13,548 nt of DNA. It comes from an uncultured Collinsella sp. (GTDB lineage Bacteria; Actinomycetota; Coriobacteriia; Coriobacteriales; Coriobacteriaceae). The notes under the pieces were generated by a model, which was not told the DNA's origin, made no database searches, and saw nothing but the letters and a program-made list of their open reading frames with translations. The stretch lies in NCBI GenBank assembly GCA_900542085.1, contig UQMK01000038.1:1-13548 (forward strand). The letters run 5' to 3'. The position numbers were made by a program, and so were the translations under genes. Positions within the stretch are counted from its first letter, which is position 1. Every line of letters begins with the position of its first letter. Shown here piece after piece: positions 12,325-13,548 of the stretch.

Positions 12325-13548
12325 CTACGAATGCACGACCACGCACAGACCGACTTTGATGCAGTCGTGGAGCGCCTTGGCATCGGCCAGGCGCAGATTG
12401 ATGCAGCCGTGGCTACCGCACCATTTGTACGATTCGGCACTATCGAAACTCGAATCGTTTTGCCAGGTAGCGTCGTGGAAGCCAACCATGTTGCCCTCAA
12501 ACGGCATCCAGTAGCTCACCGGGCTCTCGTATTTGGGCTTACCGGTCTTGGGGTCCTTGGCGCCGATAAGCTTGGTGGCGCCGTCGTTGCTGTTGATCTG
12601 CCACACGCCCTCGGGGGTGGCGTCTTCGCCCGGTTTGCCGGAAATAAAGTTGGCCTCCCAAACGATATTGCCGCTCTCGTCGTAGTAGCGCGCGTGCTGC
12701 TCGGACAGGTCGACGTCGATATACGCCTTCCAATCGGGCTCGCCCTTGGCGGTAAAGGTGTCGGCCTTCTGGGAGTAATTGATCTCAATCTCGCCGGTCT
12801 GCTTGTTGTTAATAGCATCCTCGACCTGCTTGGCAAGCGTGCTGCTATCGATAGACCAACCAAAGTCACCGCCTTCGACGGCACATTGCTTGCCATCGGC
12901 GCGCGTCCACCAACGAGTGGAGCCCACGGTGTTAAAGCCATTGGCGAGGTCTGCTGCCCAGTTGCTGATCTGGGAAGTGTCGAGTGTGGGGTTCGCGGGG
13001 TCGGCAAAACTGATCCACTGCAGCACCGAGCTGCCGTCGACCTTGCCGGCATCGTTGCCGTTGAGCTTAAGGGTCACGTTAACGCCCAGGAAGTTGTTGG
13101 CGGCATCGCATGCGGCCTGGATCTGGTCGTTGGTGAGCGTGCCGTTGAGCGGCTCGTAGGCATCGTTGCCGAGCTTCGTAAGATCGACGGTCTCGGACAG
13201 CGACGCGAGCTCGATCTCCGCATACTTAATGACATGCTCGCGGTTGAGCTTTTCGTTGGAGCGGGCCTTCTCGATCGTGAACTTGCCCGCCTTCTCGCCG
13301 TAGGAGCTCGATGCCTCAAAGGTACCCGTGCGGCCCTCGTTGAATGCGTCGATGGCGGCACCCAGATCCTCCTCGAACTGCTTTTGGTCAAAGGCGTCCG
13401 AGAGCATGGACAGGTCGACGTCCTGTTCCAGGTCGATGGTACCGTTTTTGGTCGCGCTAACGTTCTTGCCGCCGAGCGAGGCAATCAGGCGCGAAGGCCA
13501 CAGCAGCGGCTCCGCGCCTCCGGCCATCATCTTGGGGAAAAGGGCAAT
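12325..13548 (-). CDS. L,D-transpeptidase (YkuD) with PG_binding_4 region, 5' end outside the window
   Basis: An enzyme that cross-links or modifies peptidoglycan stem peptides outside the membrane. The reading frame is open to the right edge, giving 407 visible residues; the signal or membrane anchor must lie beyond. The N-terminal and middle parts resemble the peptidoglycan-binding PG_binding_4 domain, including GGDFGWSID followed by a helix LAKQVEDAI. The YkuD domain shows the conserved histidine in MVGFHDATW and the catalytic motif SHGCINLRLADA, with the nucleophile cysteine encoded at 12403-12405, 26 residues from the C terminus. TPEGVWQI and SPVSYWMPF are also typical. Three more cysteines lie close to the nucleophile in the last 31 residues. 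The gene is followed by a GC hairpin and then by the exporter operon on the same strand, so readthrough into the operon is possible. Confidence 0.9.
   Translation of the reverse strand: MALFPKMMAGGAEPLLWPSRLIASLGGKNVSATKNGTIDLEQDVDLSMLSDAFDQKQFEEDLGAAIDAFNEGRTGTFEASSSYGEKAGKFTIEKARSNEKLNREHVIKYAEIELASLSETVDLTKLGNDAYEPLNGTLTNDQIQAACDAANNFLGVNVTLKLNGNDAGKVDGSSVLQWISFADPANPTLDTSQISNWAADLANGFNTVGSTRWWTRADGKQCAVEGGDFGWSIDSSTLAKQVEDAINNKQTGEIEINYSQKADTFTAKGEPDWKAYIDVDLSEQHARYYDESGNIVWEANFISGKPGEDATPEGVWQINSNDGATKLIGAKDPKTGKPKYESPVSYWMPFEGNMVGFHDATWQNDSSFDSAESYKWCGSHGCINLRLADAKALHDCIKVGLCVVVHS

Overview
The window looks like a chromosomal segment from a GC-rich actinobacterium of the class Coriobacteriia, probably Collinsella or a close relative. 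This is an inference from GC-rich codon use, strong AGGAGG-type ribosome binding sites, an actinobacterial-style L,D-transpeptidase with a PG_binding_4 region, and general resemblance. No 16S or marker comparison was possible. I see no phage, plasmid, CRISPR or defence genes.

Left part (1-4560, all + strand) is sugar phosphotransfer and phosphosugar kinase metabolism. A structured leader-like region precedes ptsH (HPr). ptsI (enzyme I) follows after an intergenic hairpin with a short T run, which could lower ptsI expression relative to ptsH. Next come two 310-residue paralogous PfkB/1-phosphofructokinase-type kinases. The first follows ptsI with no T-run terminator between them. The second has its own promoter-like -10 box and is bounded by two strong intrinsic terminators. 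The set would take phosphate from PEP through EI and HPr to sugar-specific EII proteins encoded elsewhere, and phosphorylate the incoming sugar phosphate again for glycolysis. The first kinase departs from family motifs at several active-site positions.

Middle part (4640-8700, + strand) holds a tRNA nucleotidyltransferase (CCA-adding enzyme), a 109-bp near-perfect inverted-repeat element, two identical tRNA-Glu(CTC) genes with promoter and terminator, a multi-spanning lipid flippase-like protein (LPG synthase TM/UPF0104 family), and a TetR-type regulator with dyad symmetries in its upstream region.

Right part (8700-13548, - strand) starts with a second long inverted repeat between convergent genes. 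It is followed by a translationally coupled MacA/MacB-type ABC exporter operon read right to left: membrane fusion protein, ATPase, FtsX-type permease. Farther right is an L,D-transpeptidase gene that is open at the window edge, so its N terminus lies outside. Several of these gene products act at the cell envelope (flippase-like protein, exporter, L,D-transpeptidase).

The least explained signals are the two long inverted repeats (6098-6206 and 8715-8791), the hairpin-rich segment at 1-81, and the motif divergence in the first PfkB paralogue. No convincing wholly new multi-gene system is visible.
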